Below, piece by piece: positions 1 through 10,085 of a stretch of DNA of 64,000 bases (position 1 is the stretch's first letter; every line of letters starts with the position of its first letter). Below the pieces are notes generated by a model. It did not search any database, was not told where the DNA came from, and saw nothing but the letters and a program-made list of their open reading frames with translations. Origin of the DNA: Rebecca billardiae RCC1528 (taxonomy: Eukaryota; Haptophyta); the NCBI GenBank assembly GCA_965240325.2, contig OZ251225.1, positions 2,108,001 to 2,172,000 of the forward strand, in the 5' to 3' direction. A program made the translations under genes and the position numbers.

Positions 1-2208
1 TGGCGAGCTGGGCGGTGGTGGCGACGGTGGCGGCGATGGCGGCGGGGGCGGCGGCGGGCTCGGCGGCGGAGGGCTGGGCGGCGGGCTCGGCGGCGGCGAC
101 GGCGGTGGCGGCGGTGGCGAGCTGGGCGGTGGTGGCGACGGCGGCGGCGATGGCGGCGGGGGCGGCGGCGGAGACGGCGGTGGAGGGCTGGGCGGCGGGC
201 TCGGCGGCGGCGACGGCGGTGGTGGCGGTGGCGAGCTGGGCGGTGGTGGCGACGGCGGCGGCGATGGCGGCGGCGGCGGCGGCGGAGACGGCGGTGGAGG
301 GCTGGGCGGCGGGCTCGGCGGCGGCGACGGCGGTGGCGGCGGTGGCGAGCTGGGCGGTGGTGGCGATGGCGGCGGCGATGGCGGCGGCGGCGGCGGCGGG
401 CTCGGCGGCGGAGGGCTGGGCGGCGGGCTCGGCGGCGGCGACGGCGGTGGCGGCGGTGGCGAGCTGGGCGGTGGTGGCGATGGCGGCGGCGATGGCGGAG
501 GGGGCGGCGGCGGAGACGGCGGCGGCGGGCTGGGCGGCGGGCTCGGCGGCGGCGACGGCGGTGGCGGCGGTGGCGAGCTGGGCGGTGGTGGCGACGGCGG
601 CGGCGATGGCGGCGGGGGCGGTGGCGGAGACGGCGGCGGCGGGCTGGGCGGCGGGCTCGGCGGCGGCGACGGCGGTGGCGGCGGTGGCGAGCTGGGCGGT
701 GGTGGCGACGGCGGCGGCGATGGCGGCGGCGGCGGCGGCGGAGACGGCGGTGGAGGGCTGGGCGGCGGGCTCGGCGGCGGCGACGGCGGTGGCGGCGGTG
801 GCGAGCTGGGCGGTGGTGGCGATGGCGGCGGCGATGGCGGCGGGGGCGGCGGCGGGCTCGGCGGAGGCGGGCTGGGCGGCGGGCTCGGCGGCGGCGACGG
901 CGGTGGCGGCGGTGGCGAGCTGGGCGGTGGTGGCGATGGCGGCGGCGATGGCGGCGGCGGCGGCGGCGGGCTCGGCGGCGGAGGGCTGGGCGGCGGGCTC
1001 GGCGGCGGCGACGGCGGTGGCGGCGGTGGAGAGCTGGGCGGTGGTGGCGACGGCGGCGGCGATGGCGGCGGCGGCGGCGGCGGAGACGGCGGCGGCGGGC
1101 TGGGCGGCGGGCTCGGCGGCGGCGACGGCGGTGGTGGCGGTGGCGAGCTGGGCGGTGGTGGCGATGGCGGCGGCGATGGCGGCGGCGGCGGCGGCGGGCT
1201 CGGCGGTGGAGGGCTGGGCGGCGGGCTCGGCGGCGGCGACGGCGGTGGCGGCGGTGGCGAGCTGGGCGGTGGTGGCGATGGCGGCGGCGATGGCGGCGGC
1301 GGCGGCGGCGGGCTCGGCGGTGGAGGGCTGGGCGGCGGGCTCGGCGGCGGCGACGGCGGTGGCGGCGGTGGCGAGCTGGGCGGTGGTGGCGATGGCGGCG
1401 GCGATGGCGGCGGGGGCGGCGGCGGGCTCGGCGGTGGCGGGCTGGGCGGCGGGCTCGGCGGCGGCGACGGCGGTGGCGGCGGTGGCGAGCTGGGCGGTGG
1501 TGGCGATGGCGGCGGCGATGGCGGCGGGGGCGGCGGCGGAGACGGCGGCGGAGGGCTGGGCGGCGGGCTCGGCGGCGGCGACGGCGGTGGCGGCGGTGGC
1601 GAGCTGGGCGGTGGTGGCGATGGCGGCGGCGATGGCGGCGGGGGCGGCGGCGGGCTCGGCGGTGGAGGGCTGGGCGGCGGGCTCGGCGGCGGCGACGGCG
1701 GTGGCGGCGGTGGCGAGCTGGGCGGTGGTGGCGACGGCGGCGGCGATGGCGGCGGGGGCGGCGGCGGAGACGGCGGCGGAGGGCTGGGCGGCGGGCTCGG
1801 CGGCGGCGACGGCGGTGGCGGCGGTGGCGAGCTGGGCGGTGGTGGCGATGGCGGCGGCGATGGCGGCGGCGGCGGCGGCGGGCTCGGCGGCGGAGGGCTG
1901 GGCGGCGGGCTCGGCGGCGGCGACGGCGGTGGCGGCGGTGGCGAGCTGGGCGGTGGTGGCGATGGCGGCGGCGATGGCGGCGGGGGCGGCGGCGGAGACG
2001 GCGGCGGCGGGCTGGGCGGCGGGCTCGGCGGCGGCGACGGCGGTGGCGGCGGTGGCGAGCTGGGCGGTGGTGGCGATGGCGGCGGCGATGGCGGCGGCGG
2101 CGGCGGCGGGCTCGGCGGCGGAGGGCTGGGCGGCGGGCTCGGCGGCGGCGACGGCGGTGGTGGCGGTGGCGAGCTGGGCGGTGGTGGCGATGGCGGCGGC
2201 GATGGCGG

Positions 2209-2241
<33 letters not shown>

Positions 2242-5200
2242 GGGCGGCGGGCTCGGCGGCGGCGACGGCGGTGGCGGCGGTGGCGAGCTGGGCGGTGGTG
2301 GCGATGGCGGCGGCGATGGCGGCGGCGGCGGCGGCGGAGACGGCGGCGGCGGGCTGGGCGGCGGGCTCGGCGGCGGCGACGGCGGTGGCGGCGGTGGCGA
2401 GCTGGGCGGTGGTGGCGATGGCGGCGGCGATGGCGGCGGGGGCGGCGGCGGGCTCGGCGGCGGCGGGCTGGGCGGCGGGCTCGGCGGCGGCGACGGCGGT
2501 GGCGGCGGTGGCGAGCTGGGCGGTGGTGGCGATGGCGGCGGCGATGGCGGCGGGGGCGGCGGCGGGCTCGGCGGCGGCGGGCTGGGCGGCGGGCTCGGCG
2601 GCGGCGACGGCGGTGGCGGCGGTGGCGAGCTGGGCGGTGGTGGCGATGGCGGCGGCGATGGCGGCGGCGGCGGCGGCGGAGACGGCGGCGGCGGGCTGGG
2701 CGGCGGGCTCGGCGGCGGCGACGGCGGTGGCGGCGGTGGCGAGCTGGGCGGTGGTGGCGATGGCGGCGGCGATGGCGGCGGCGGCGGCGGCGGGCTCGGC
2801 GGTGGCGGGCTGGGCGGCGGGCTCGGCGGCGGCGACGGCGGTGGCGGCGGTGGCGAGCTGGGCGGTGGTGGCGATGGCGGCGGCGATGGCGGCGGCGGCG
2901 GCGGCGGAGACGGCGGTGGAGGGCTGGGCGGCGGGCTCGGCGGCGGCGACGGCGGTGGTGGCGGTGGCGAGCTGGGCGGTGGTGGCGATGGCGGCGGCGA
3001 TGGCGGCGGCGGCGGCGGCGGGCTCGGCGGTGGAGGGCTGGGCGGCGGGCTCGGCGGCGGCGACGGCGGTGGCGGCGGTGGCGAGCTGGGCGGTGGTGGC
3101 GATGGCGGCGGCGATGGCGGCGGGGGCGGCGGCGGAGACGGCGGCGGCGGGCTGGGCGGCGGGCTCGGCGGCGGCGACGGCGGTGGCGGCGGTGGCGAGC
3201 TGGGCGGTGGTGGCGATGGCGGCGGCGATGGCGGCGGGGGCGGCGGCGGGCTCGGCGGCGGCGGGCTGGGCGGCGGGCTCGGCGGCGGCGACGGCGGTGG
3301 CGGCGGTGGCGAGCTGGGCGGTGGTGGCGATGGCGGCGGCGATGGCGGCGGCGGCGGCGGCGGAGACGGCGGCGGCGGGCTGGGCGGCGGGCTCGGCGGC
3401 GGCGACGGCGGTGGCGGCGGTGGCGAGCTGGGCGGTGGTGGCGACGGCGGCGGCGATGGCGGCGGGGGCGGCGGCGGAGACGGCGGCGGCGGGCTGGGCG
3501 GCGGGCTCGGCGGCGGCGACGGCGGTGGCGGCGGTGGCGAGCTGGGCGGTGGTGGCGATGGCGGCGGCGATGGCGGCGGCGGCGGCGGCGGGACCGGCGG
3601 TGGAGGGCTGGGCGGCGGGCTCGGCGGCGGCGACGGCGGTGGCGGCGGTGGCGAGCTGGGCGGTGGTGGCGATGGCGGCGGCGATGGCGGCGGCGGCGGC
3701 GGCGGGCTCGGCGGTGGCGGGCTGGGCGGCGGGCTCGGCGGCGGCGACGGCGGTGGCGGCGGTGGCGAGCTGGGTGGTGGTGGCGATGGCGGCGGCGATG
3801 GCGGCGGCGGCGGCGGCGGGACCGGCGGTGGAGGGCTGGGCGGCGGGCTCGGCGGCGGCGACGGCGGTGGCGGCGGTGGCGAGCTGGGCGGTGGTGGCGA
3901 TGGCGGCGGCGATGGCGGCGGCGGCGGCGGCGGGCTCGGCGGTGGCGGGCTGGGCGGCGGGCTCGGCGGCGGCGACGGCGGTGGCGGCGGTGGCGAGCTG
4001 GGCGGTGGTGGCGATGGCGGCGGCGATGGCGGCGGCGGCGGCGGCGGGCTCGGCGGTGGAGGGCTGGGCGGCGGGCTCGGCGGCGGCGACGGCGGTGGCG
4101 GCGGTGGCGAGCTGGGCGGTGGTGGCGATGGCGGCGGCGATGGCGGCGGGGGCGGCGGCGGGCTCGGCGGTGGCGGGCTGGGCGGCGGGCTCGGCGGCGG
4201 CGACGGCGGTGGCGGCGGTGGCGAGCTGGGCGGTGGTGGCGATGGCGGCGGCGATGGCGGCGGCGGCGGCGGCGGAGACGGCGGCGGCGGGCTGGGCGGC
4301 GGGCTCGGCGGCGGCGACGGCGGTGGCGGCGGTGGCGAGCTGGGCGGTGGTGGCGACGGCGGCGGCGATGGCGGCGGGGGCGGCGGCGGAGACGGCGGCG
4401 GCGGGCTGGGCGGCGGGCTCGGCGGCGGCGACGGCGGTGGCGGCGGTGGCGAGCTGGGCGGTGGTGGCGATGGCGGCGGCGATGGCGGCGGCGGCGGCGG
4501 CGGAGACGGCGGCGGAGGGCTGGGCGGCGGGCTCGGCGGCGGCGACGGCGGTGGTGGCGGTGGCGAGCTGAGCGGTGGTGGCGATGGCGGCGGCGATGGC
4601 GGCGGCGGCGGCGGCGGGCTCGGCGGTGGAGGGCTGGGCGGCGGGCTCGGCGGCGGCGACGGCGGTGGCGGCGGTGGCGAGCTGGGCGGTGGTGGCGACG
4701 GCGGCGGCGATGGCGGCGGGGGCGGCGGCGGAGACGGCGGCGGCGGGCTGGGCGGCGGGCTCGGCGGCGGCGACGGCGGTGGCGGCGGTGGCGAGCTGGG
4801 CGGTGGTGGCGATGGCGGCGGCGATGGCGGCGGCGGCGGCGGCGGAGACGGCGGCGGAGGGCTGGGCGGCGGGCTCGGCGGCGGCGACGGCGGTGGTGGC
4901 GGTGGCGAGCTGAGCGGTGGTGGCGATGGCGGCGGCGATGGCGGCGGCGGCGGCGGCGGGCTCGGCGGTGGAGGGCTGGGCGGCGGGCTCGGCGGCGGCG
5001 ACGGCGGTGGCGGCGGTGGCGAGCTGGGCGGTGGTGGCGACGGCGGCGGCGATGGCGGCGGGGGCGGCGGCGGAGACGGCGGCGGCGGGCTGGGCGGCGG
5101 GCTCGGCGGCGGCGACGGCGGTGGCGGCGGTGGCGAGCTGGGCGGTGGTGGCGACGGCGGCGGCGATGGGGGCGGGGGCGGCGGCGGAGACGGCGGCGGC

Positions 5201-5500
5201 GGGCTGGGCGGCGGGCTCGGCGGGGGCGACGGCGGTGGCGGCGGTGGCGAGCTGGGCGGTGGTGGCGACGGCGGCGGCGATGGCGGCGGAGGCGGCGGCG
5301 GGCTCGGCGGCGGCGGGCTGGGCGGCGGGCTCGGCGGCGGCGACGGCGGTGGCGGCGGTGGCGAGCTGGGCGGTGGTGGCGATGGCGGCGGCGCTGGCGG
5401 CGGAGGCGGCGGCGGGCTTGGCGGTGGCGGGCTGGGCGGCGGGCTCGGCGGCGGCGACGGCGGTGGCGGCGGTGGCGAGCTGGGCGGCGGCGGTGTCGGC
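1..5500. repeat. 114-bp GGC-rich tandem array, about 48 units
   Basis: The period is 114 bp (38 codons), seen in the regular recurrence of the gagctgggcggtggtggcga motif every 114 bases. Units differ by point changes and cassette swaps (for example gggctcggcggtgga versus ggagacggcggcggc), always in multiples of three. The array therefore stays in frame on the minus strand as Ser-Pro codons. Two neighbouring pairs of units around 4571 and 4913 share the same rare change (gagctgagc), a sign of recent multi-unit duplication. Confidence 0.95.
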
Positions 5501-5844
5501 GGCGGTGACGGTGGTGGCGGCGGCGGCGGGCACGCGCGCTCAAACGTCAGTGTCTCCATCTCCGCGTGGGACGACCCCTTGAGATCGACGGGCGTGCTGC
5601 AGCATTTGCACCAGCCGGTGCTCGCGCGGTAGGAGATGGTCATCGAAGCGCACTCGTCCAGCCATGCTTGCGCGCACGACTCGGCAGACGGTTCGTTCTT
5701 GTTCTGAACCTGGAACTGTGTGCACTGCCAGCCTGGGTTGCGGGCGGGGTCGTATGGCGAGAGCGCGACTTGCGTGCACGTCTGCGACACCACAGGGCTG
5801 ATCCACGCCAGCAGCATCAGCGCGAGCGGCTCGCGACGCCCCAT
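1..5844 (-). CDS. Secreted Ser-Pro-rich protein with N-terminal PAN/Apple-like Cys domain (partial, runs off left edge)
   Basis: The ATG at 5844 opens a frame that stays open to base 1 (1948 codons, no stop). The protein starts MGRREPLALMLLAWISPVVS, a good signal peptide. A Cys-rich stretch of about 80 residues follows, containing ESCAQAWLDEC, SYRASTGWCKCC and FERAC. This resembles PAN/Apple-type extracellular domains (Cys-x(n)-Cys then SYR-x(n)-GWC); that assignment is inference. From about 5530 downward the frame is only Ser-Pro blocks (SSP6, SP3, SP7), encoded by the 114-bp array. Ser-Pro blocks of this kind are normally hydroxylated and O-glycosylated, as in extensins and pherophorins, so a cell-wall, matrix or surface protein is likely. 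The C-terminus is outside the window. The plus strand shows long Ala-rich frames here, but only the minus frame joins the repeats to a start codon, signal peptide and Cys domain. Confidence 0.75.
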
Positions 5845-6020
5845 GGTCGTGGGAGCGGGTCACGATGCACCCGGCGGCGGAAGCCAAACCGATTATCTGC
5901 CAAGCGCAAGTTGCCAGTTGCCCGTGGCCAGATCGAGACAGGCGAAGGGAGATAGATTTTGGCGCGGAGGAGCTCTGGATCTCCAGACATCTCCAGACCG
6001 TCCTGGCGAGGGAGTCATGA

Positions 6021-6566
6021 TTGTGGAGAGCGCTCGACTTTTGGACCGTTGTCAGGGCTGGAGGCTTCGGCCGCCAGTCTGTCCTAAGATCACCCGGAGC
6101 CCGTTATAAAGGGGAATTTAAACTAAAGCCCATCGGCACGCTTGAGGGCCAGGTGGGCCCATACGAGGCGCGGCTCGACACCTTCCCCGCGATCGTCCCG
6201 ATTGTCGTGGGGGCGTTCGGCGAGTGGAGCGCGGAGGTGGACCTCACCCTCAAGAAGATCGCCAAGATGGGGCGGGACACGTGGCGCGCGCGCCTCAGCG
6301 CGCCCTCGCGCCCCGCCGCCGAGCGCGCGCTGCTCGGCACCATGCGGCGCGAGCTGGGCATGCGCTGCCTGCGTGGCCAGGCCAAGATGCTCATCGCCCG
6401 CGCGCGCATGGCGCACGTGCGCCCGGGGGCACGCGCCCGCGGGGGCACTGCGTACGACGACTGCTTCGAGACGACGGCTGACGACGCGTGGCACCGCGAC
6501 CACCGCGGTGGCGCGCGCGCGTCGACGCCAGACGGTGCGTCGAGCTTCCGCTCGGCGATGGAGTGA
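6021..6566 (+). pseudogene. Retrotransposon ORF remnant (region downstream of reverse transcriptase, tentative)
   Basis: The frame contains PIVVGAFGEWSAEVDLTLKK followed by R-x(n)-RRELGMRCLRGQAKMLIARAR. Segments with this VVGAFGE...LG...RG.A pattern recur in predicted LINE-like or reverse-transcriptase-associated proteins of algae and protists. I recognise the pattern but cannot confirm it here. No RT catalytic motif is present, so this can only be a fragment. It sits between two arms of a 65-bp inverted repeat. The translation upstream of about 6110 is not convincing coding sequence. Confidence 0.4.
6054..6122 (+). repeat. Left arm of about 65-bp inverted repeat
   Basis: The bases from agggctggaggcttcggccg to ggggaattta are the reverse complement of 6852-6913, apart from about seven inserted bases near 6082. 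Confidence 0.85.
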
Positions 6567-6851
6567 TGGGCGACTACGAGGGGGGGGGGACGACGGCGAG
6601 GAGCGCTGATCCTGGTGTTTGTCTCTGCTGCTCGATCTGCCGCTACAGCTTGCTGACTCTTCGGACGCCTGCCCGTTGCATACCACGTCGTTAATAAATA
6701 AAGCAGGGGGAAAACGTCGTCGGCGCCATAACAGCATAGATATACTTTACATCATTTATCCTGGCAAGCGACCATAGTAAAAAGTACTTAGCGAACCGAA
6801 TGAATAAATGATCGGTGCGCGGGTGGGTTCTCTTTAACTTGACATGAGTGG

Positions 6852-6913
6852 TTAAAATTCCCCTTTATAACGGGCTCCGGGTGATCAGACTGGCGGCCGA
6901 AGCCTCCAGCCCT
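6852..6913 (-). repeat. Right arm of about 65-bp inverted repeat
   Basis: Reverse complement of 6054-6122 (ttcccctttataacgggctc to gcctccagccct). The two arms face each other across about 730 bp that hold the retroelement remnant. No target-site duplication is evident outside the arms. Confidence 0.85.
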
Positions 6914-8039
6914 ACCCTGGCCAGCCCCCAACCAACCACTACCCTCACCCAACCTCAAACCACTGACCGATACACCAAGTGCCTTGACACCACTCCGCTG
7001 TGGACAGCCCGCCTCCAGAGGGGGCGGGGGTATGCCATTGCCGACAGCATACAAGCCCAACACTGTGGGGTGGTCCCAGGTACCAGCAGTGCACTGCCTT
7101 GCAATTCGAGATCATCGAGTTTGAGCCGAGTCGGCAGACTGGGCACCCCCTAGGGTGCCCCAGTGTGGGCGGAGGGCCAGCCACTAGCCGATCCCTGCGC
7201 GGGGGAGGGGACGGAGGGGGCTGTCAGCGAGCCCAGTAGCTGGGCCGGGGTCTGGGCCACTGGTCCTGGCAGTGAGGCGCCTGTATTTCACTCGTGCTGC
7301 TATGGAGGCAGATGGTGGCGTGTCAGACATGTGTGCGATATCGGGCATCAAGTCAGGGCGTGAGGGCGTGGGCCGCTGTAGGAGGCAAGCAGAGTGGCGG
7401 CGATGGCTAATACGCCTGGGGAGGAGTCGTTTGCGCGCCTCTTTCTGCTGCTCTTTGCAGGGGGTTGCATACTTCGCTGCGCAGGCTGAGCCTGCCTGCC
7501 AGTTGGTGTTAGGATAGGCACATTTGCCTGGCGGGGTGGGCAGTGTCGTTTGGGCGGGGGGCTGTCTTGCTGAGCTTGACTAGGAGGAGGCAGCCTGCGC
7601 CTGGGGGCTGCCAGTGTCTTGGCAGAGCCAGCAGGTGGCTGTGTGGCCTGCTGTCCAGTGTCTGATTGTGTAATGCCGTTGTGAGCTCCGTGACCAGTGT
7701 GACTGCCCGCAGCAGGGTCTGCCTCAATCTCAGGGCCCCCATGTGTCAACACATTGTCCGACGGACGCACATCGCGGCGAGCCAGTGGGGTAACATATTG
7801 GAGCGGCCATGCCACAAGAGGTGTGGCAGGCTGCAGAGGCCACGCAATCACCATAGGGAGGGGGCGAGCACGCTATAGGGGCCATGCCCGCAAGAGTAGC
7901 TGAGGGCGCACGTGGTGACCGCGCGCTATTGGCTGGTGCAGGTTGGCCTGCCCCGCGCCTGCCTGCCAGCCCTGGCCAGCCTGGCCCTGCTTCTTCCACC
8001 CGTCCCAGAAAGCCTCTGAGCCCGTCTTCGGCTCAGCGG
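6914..8039. other. No recognisable gene
   Basis: The region begins with a C/A-rich simple stretch (ccaaccaaccactacc, about 6928-6960). Several frames of 65-168 codons are open on both strands, the longest being minus 7348-7854, which is rich in Pro, Gln and Ser. None shows a domain or a composition that separates it from chance in GC-rich DNA. Confidence 0.5.
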
Positions 8040-8070
8040 GCTCAAAAAACTCGCTGCGAGTTTTTTGAGC
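8040..8070. repeat. Perfect 15-bp palindrome with 1-nt spacer
   Basis: GCTCAAAAAACTCGC, then one T, then its exact reverse complement. As RNA it would form a tight hairpin. It lies just outside the left end of the first EsV-1-7 unit, about 370 bp past that gene's stop. Confidence 0.9.
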
Positions 8071-8434
8071 TCAGTGACTATGAAATGGACTGGCAACGAA
8101 TAGCTGCGGGTATTTTTCAATACCAGGGGCCTTGATGTAGGGGGCTGGGACGGGTGGCAGGTCCCAGTCAGAGTCGGTGACGATGACGGTCTTGAGCAGC
8201 GAGGTGGGCGAGCCCTTGCCGGCCGTGAGTGGAGGGGCGCCTGTCGACATGAGCGGAACAGGGGCGTGAACCGGGTGAAGTCGAGCGTGCTGAAGAACCA
8301 CTGCCGGTGGCGTCGGCCGTGGCCGGTGCCGTCTCGGAATCGGCGGCCCGATGCCGGCGCTCGCTCAAACGTAAGCTGGCAGTGATGACTGATGGCCGCC
8401 GGGAGAGCACCATGACGAGCCACGCTTCACGGCT

Positions 8435-10021
8435 TCATCGGCCTGCAGCGTCGCGGGCCGGGACCCTCCTGGCCATCACCACAGGTATGTCCTGTGGTTG
8501 CTGCCGTTGTGCTGCCCCCGCCGCCATCGATGATGATGGTAGTCCTGGCGCAGCGGTAGTGTTGATGCTTGCCGGTAGTCCCTGGTCGCAGTTGCCAGGG
8601 GCAGCCCGGATTGCGTCACCTGCATTGCCACGCTGACGCCGCTCGTCCAGGGCAAAGGCACCAGCATCGACCACCCCGTCGTCAACCGAATGGATCGTGC
8701 CATCTGGCAAGCGCCAGCGGACGATGGTGACTGCGACGAGCGGCGGCGGTGCGGGCAGCTGCGGCGCGGCGTCCGAAACAGCCGCAATGCTGCCGCTGAG
8801 TTTGTGCCGTCGCTTTGCGGCGCGCGTGCCCTGGTCGCCGGTGCCATGCTCCAGCCTGCGCTTGGGGACGGCGAGCCGACTGAACACCATGCCGGCCAGC
8901 TTGTGCGTAGCGCACCGGCTGGCGCGCGTGTCGCCCGGCATGCCGAAGTTTGGCTGCTTGGTGCAGCCTGCGTGATCACACTTGGGGTTCTTCACGTCGA
9001 CCATGCCAGCCAGCTTGTGCGTAGCGCACCGGCTCGCGCGCGCGTCGCCCGGCATGCCGAAGTAAGGCTGCTTGGTGCAGCCGGCGTGATCACACTTGGG
9101 GCTCCTCACGTCGACCATGCCAGCCAGCTTGTGCGTAGCGCACCGGCTCGCGCGCGCGTCGCCCGACATGCCGAAGTAAGGCTGCTTGGTGCAGCCGGCG
9201 TGACCACACTTGCGGCTGCTCACGTCGACCATGCCGGCCAGCTTGTGCGTAGCGCAGCGGCTGGCGCGCGCGTCACCCGGCATGCCGAAGTAAGGCCGCT
9301 TGGTGCAGCCCGCGTGATCACACTTGGGGTTTATCACGTCAACCATGCCGGCCAGCTTGTGCGCAGCGCACCGGCTGGCGCGCGCGTCGCCCGGCATGCC
9401 GAAGTTAGGCCGCGTGGTGCAGCCGGTGTGACCACACTTGCGGCTCCTCACGTCGACCATGCCGGCCAGCTTGTGCGCAGCGCACCGACTGGCGCGCGCG
9501 TCGCCCGGCATGCCAAAGTTAGGCTGCATGGTGCAGCCGGTGTGACCACACTTGGGGTGGCTCACGTCGACCATGCCGGCCAGCTTGTGAGTAGCGCACC
9601 GGCTGGCGCACGCGTCGCCCGGCATGCCGAACGAAGGCACCTTGGTGCAGCCCGCGTGATCACACTTGCGGCTGCTCACGTCGACCATGCCGGCCAGCTT
9701 GTGCGTAGCGCACCGGCTGGCGCGCGCGTCGCCCGGCATGCCAAAGTGAGGCCGCTTGGTGCAGCCCGCGTGATCACACCTGGGGTTTATCACGTCAACC
9801 ATGCCGGCCAGCTTGTGCGCAGCGCACCGGCTGGCGCGCGCGTCGCCCGGCATGCCGAAGTTAGGCCGCGTGGTGCAGCCGGTGTGACCACACTTGCGGC
9901 TGCTCACGTCGACCATGCCGGCCAGCTTGTGCGCAGCGCACCGGCTGGCGTTGTGCGTCGCCGAGCCAAGGGTGTCCAGGGTCTCGCACTGCGCAGCGCG
10001 GCAACTCGGCAAGCTCGGCAC
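8435..10021 (-). CDS. EsV-1-7 repeat protein, copy 1 (9 full motifs plus 1 degenerate; 5' end unresolved)
   Basis: The protein is a chain of 38-residue units fitting C-x4-C-x16-C-x2-H-x12 exactly, for example CGHTGC, FGMPGD, then CAAHKLAGMVDV. This is the EsV-1-7 motif, named for an Ectocarpus virus EsV-1 protein and known from the brown-algal IMMEDIATE UPRIGHT protein; metal binding by the C/C/C/H set is presumed. A degenerate first motif (CRAAQC with 15 instead of 16 spacer residues) precedes nine regular ones. A tail of about 150 residues follows, with basic clusters (KRRLEH, AKRRHK) that could be a nuclear localisation signal. The frame is closed by a TGA directly upstream of 10021 and has no ATG until inside the repeats (9916), so an upstream exon, a non-ATG start or decay must be considered. 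The gene is head-to-head with a helicase fragment whose ATG is at 10086. Units share a DNA period of 114 bp. Confidence 0.7.
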   Translation of the reverse strand: MPSLPSCRAAQCETLDTLGSATHNASRCAAHKLAGMVDVSSRKCGHTGCTTRPNFGMPGDARASRCAAHKLAGMVDVINPRCDHAGCTKRPHFGMPGDARASRCATHKLAGMVDVSSRKCDHAGCTKVPSFGMPGDACASRCATHKLAGMVDVSHPKCGHTGCTMQPNFGMPGDARASRCAAHKLAGMVDVRSRKCGHTGCTTRPNFGMPGDARASRCAAHKLAGMVDVINPKCDHAGCTKRPYFGMPGDARASRCATHKLAGMVDVSSRKCGHAGCTKQPYFGMSGDARASRCATHKLAGMVDVRSPKCDHAGCTKQPYFGMPGDARASRCATHKLAGMVDVKNPKCDHAGCTKQPNFGMPGDTRASRCATHKLAGMVFSRLAVPKRRLEHGTGDQGTRAAKRRHKLSGSIAAVSDAAPQLPAPPPLVAVTIVRWRLPDGTIHSVDDGVVDAGAFALDERRQRGNAGDAIRAAPGNCDQGLPASINTTAAPGLPSSSMAAGAAQRQQPQDIPVVMARRVPARDAAGR

Positions 10022-10085
10022 TTGTCAGCTCGCCGGCGGCCGGCCAGGATGGCTGCCGTCCCGCAACAATGACGGTGATGGAGCG

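Noticed and set aside
1-5500. CRISPR-like array because of regular repeats
   Set aside because: No unique spacers, repeats are contiguous and coding, and the context is eukaryotic.
15-5582. Long plus-strand Ala-rich frames (for example 15-4571, 1518 codons)
   Set aside because: They are the mirror of the minus-strand Ser-Pro frame, are broken by stops at 4571 and 4913, and have no signal peptide or flanking domain. The minus frame connects to a proper start and Cys domain.
8690-10072. Plus-strand frame with repeated HVDHAGQLVRSAPAGARV units
   Set aside because: Antisense of the EsV-1-7 motif. The invariant C/C/C/H spacing exists only on the minus strand.
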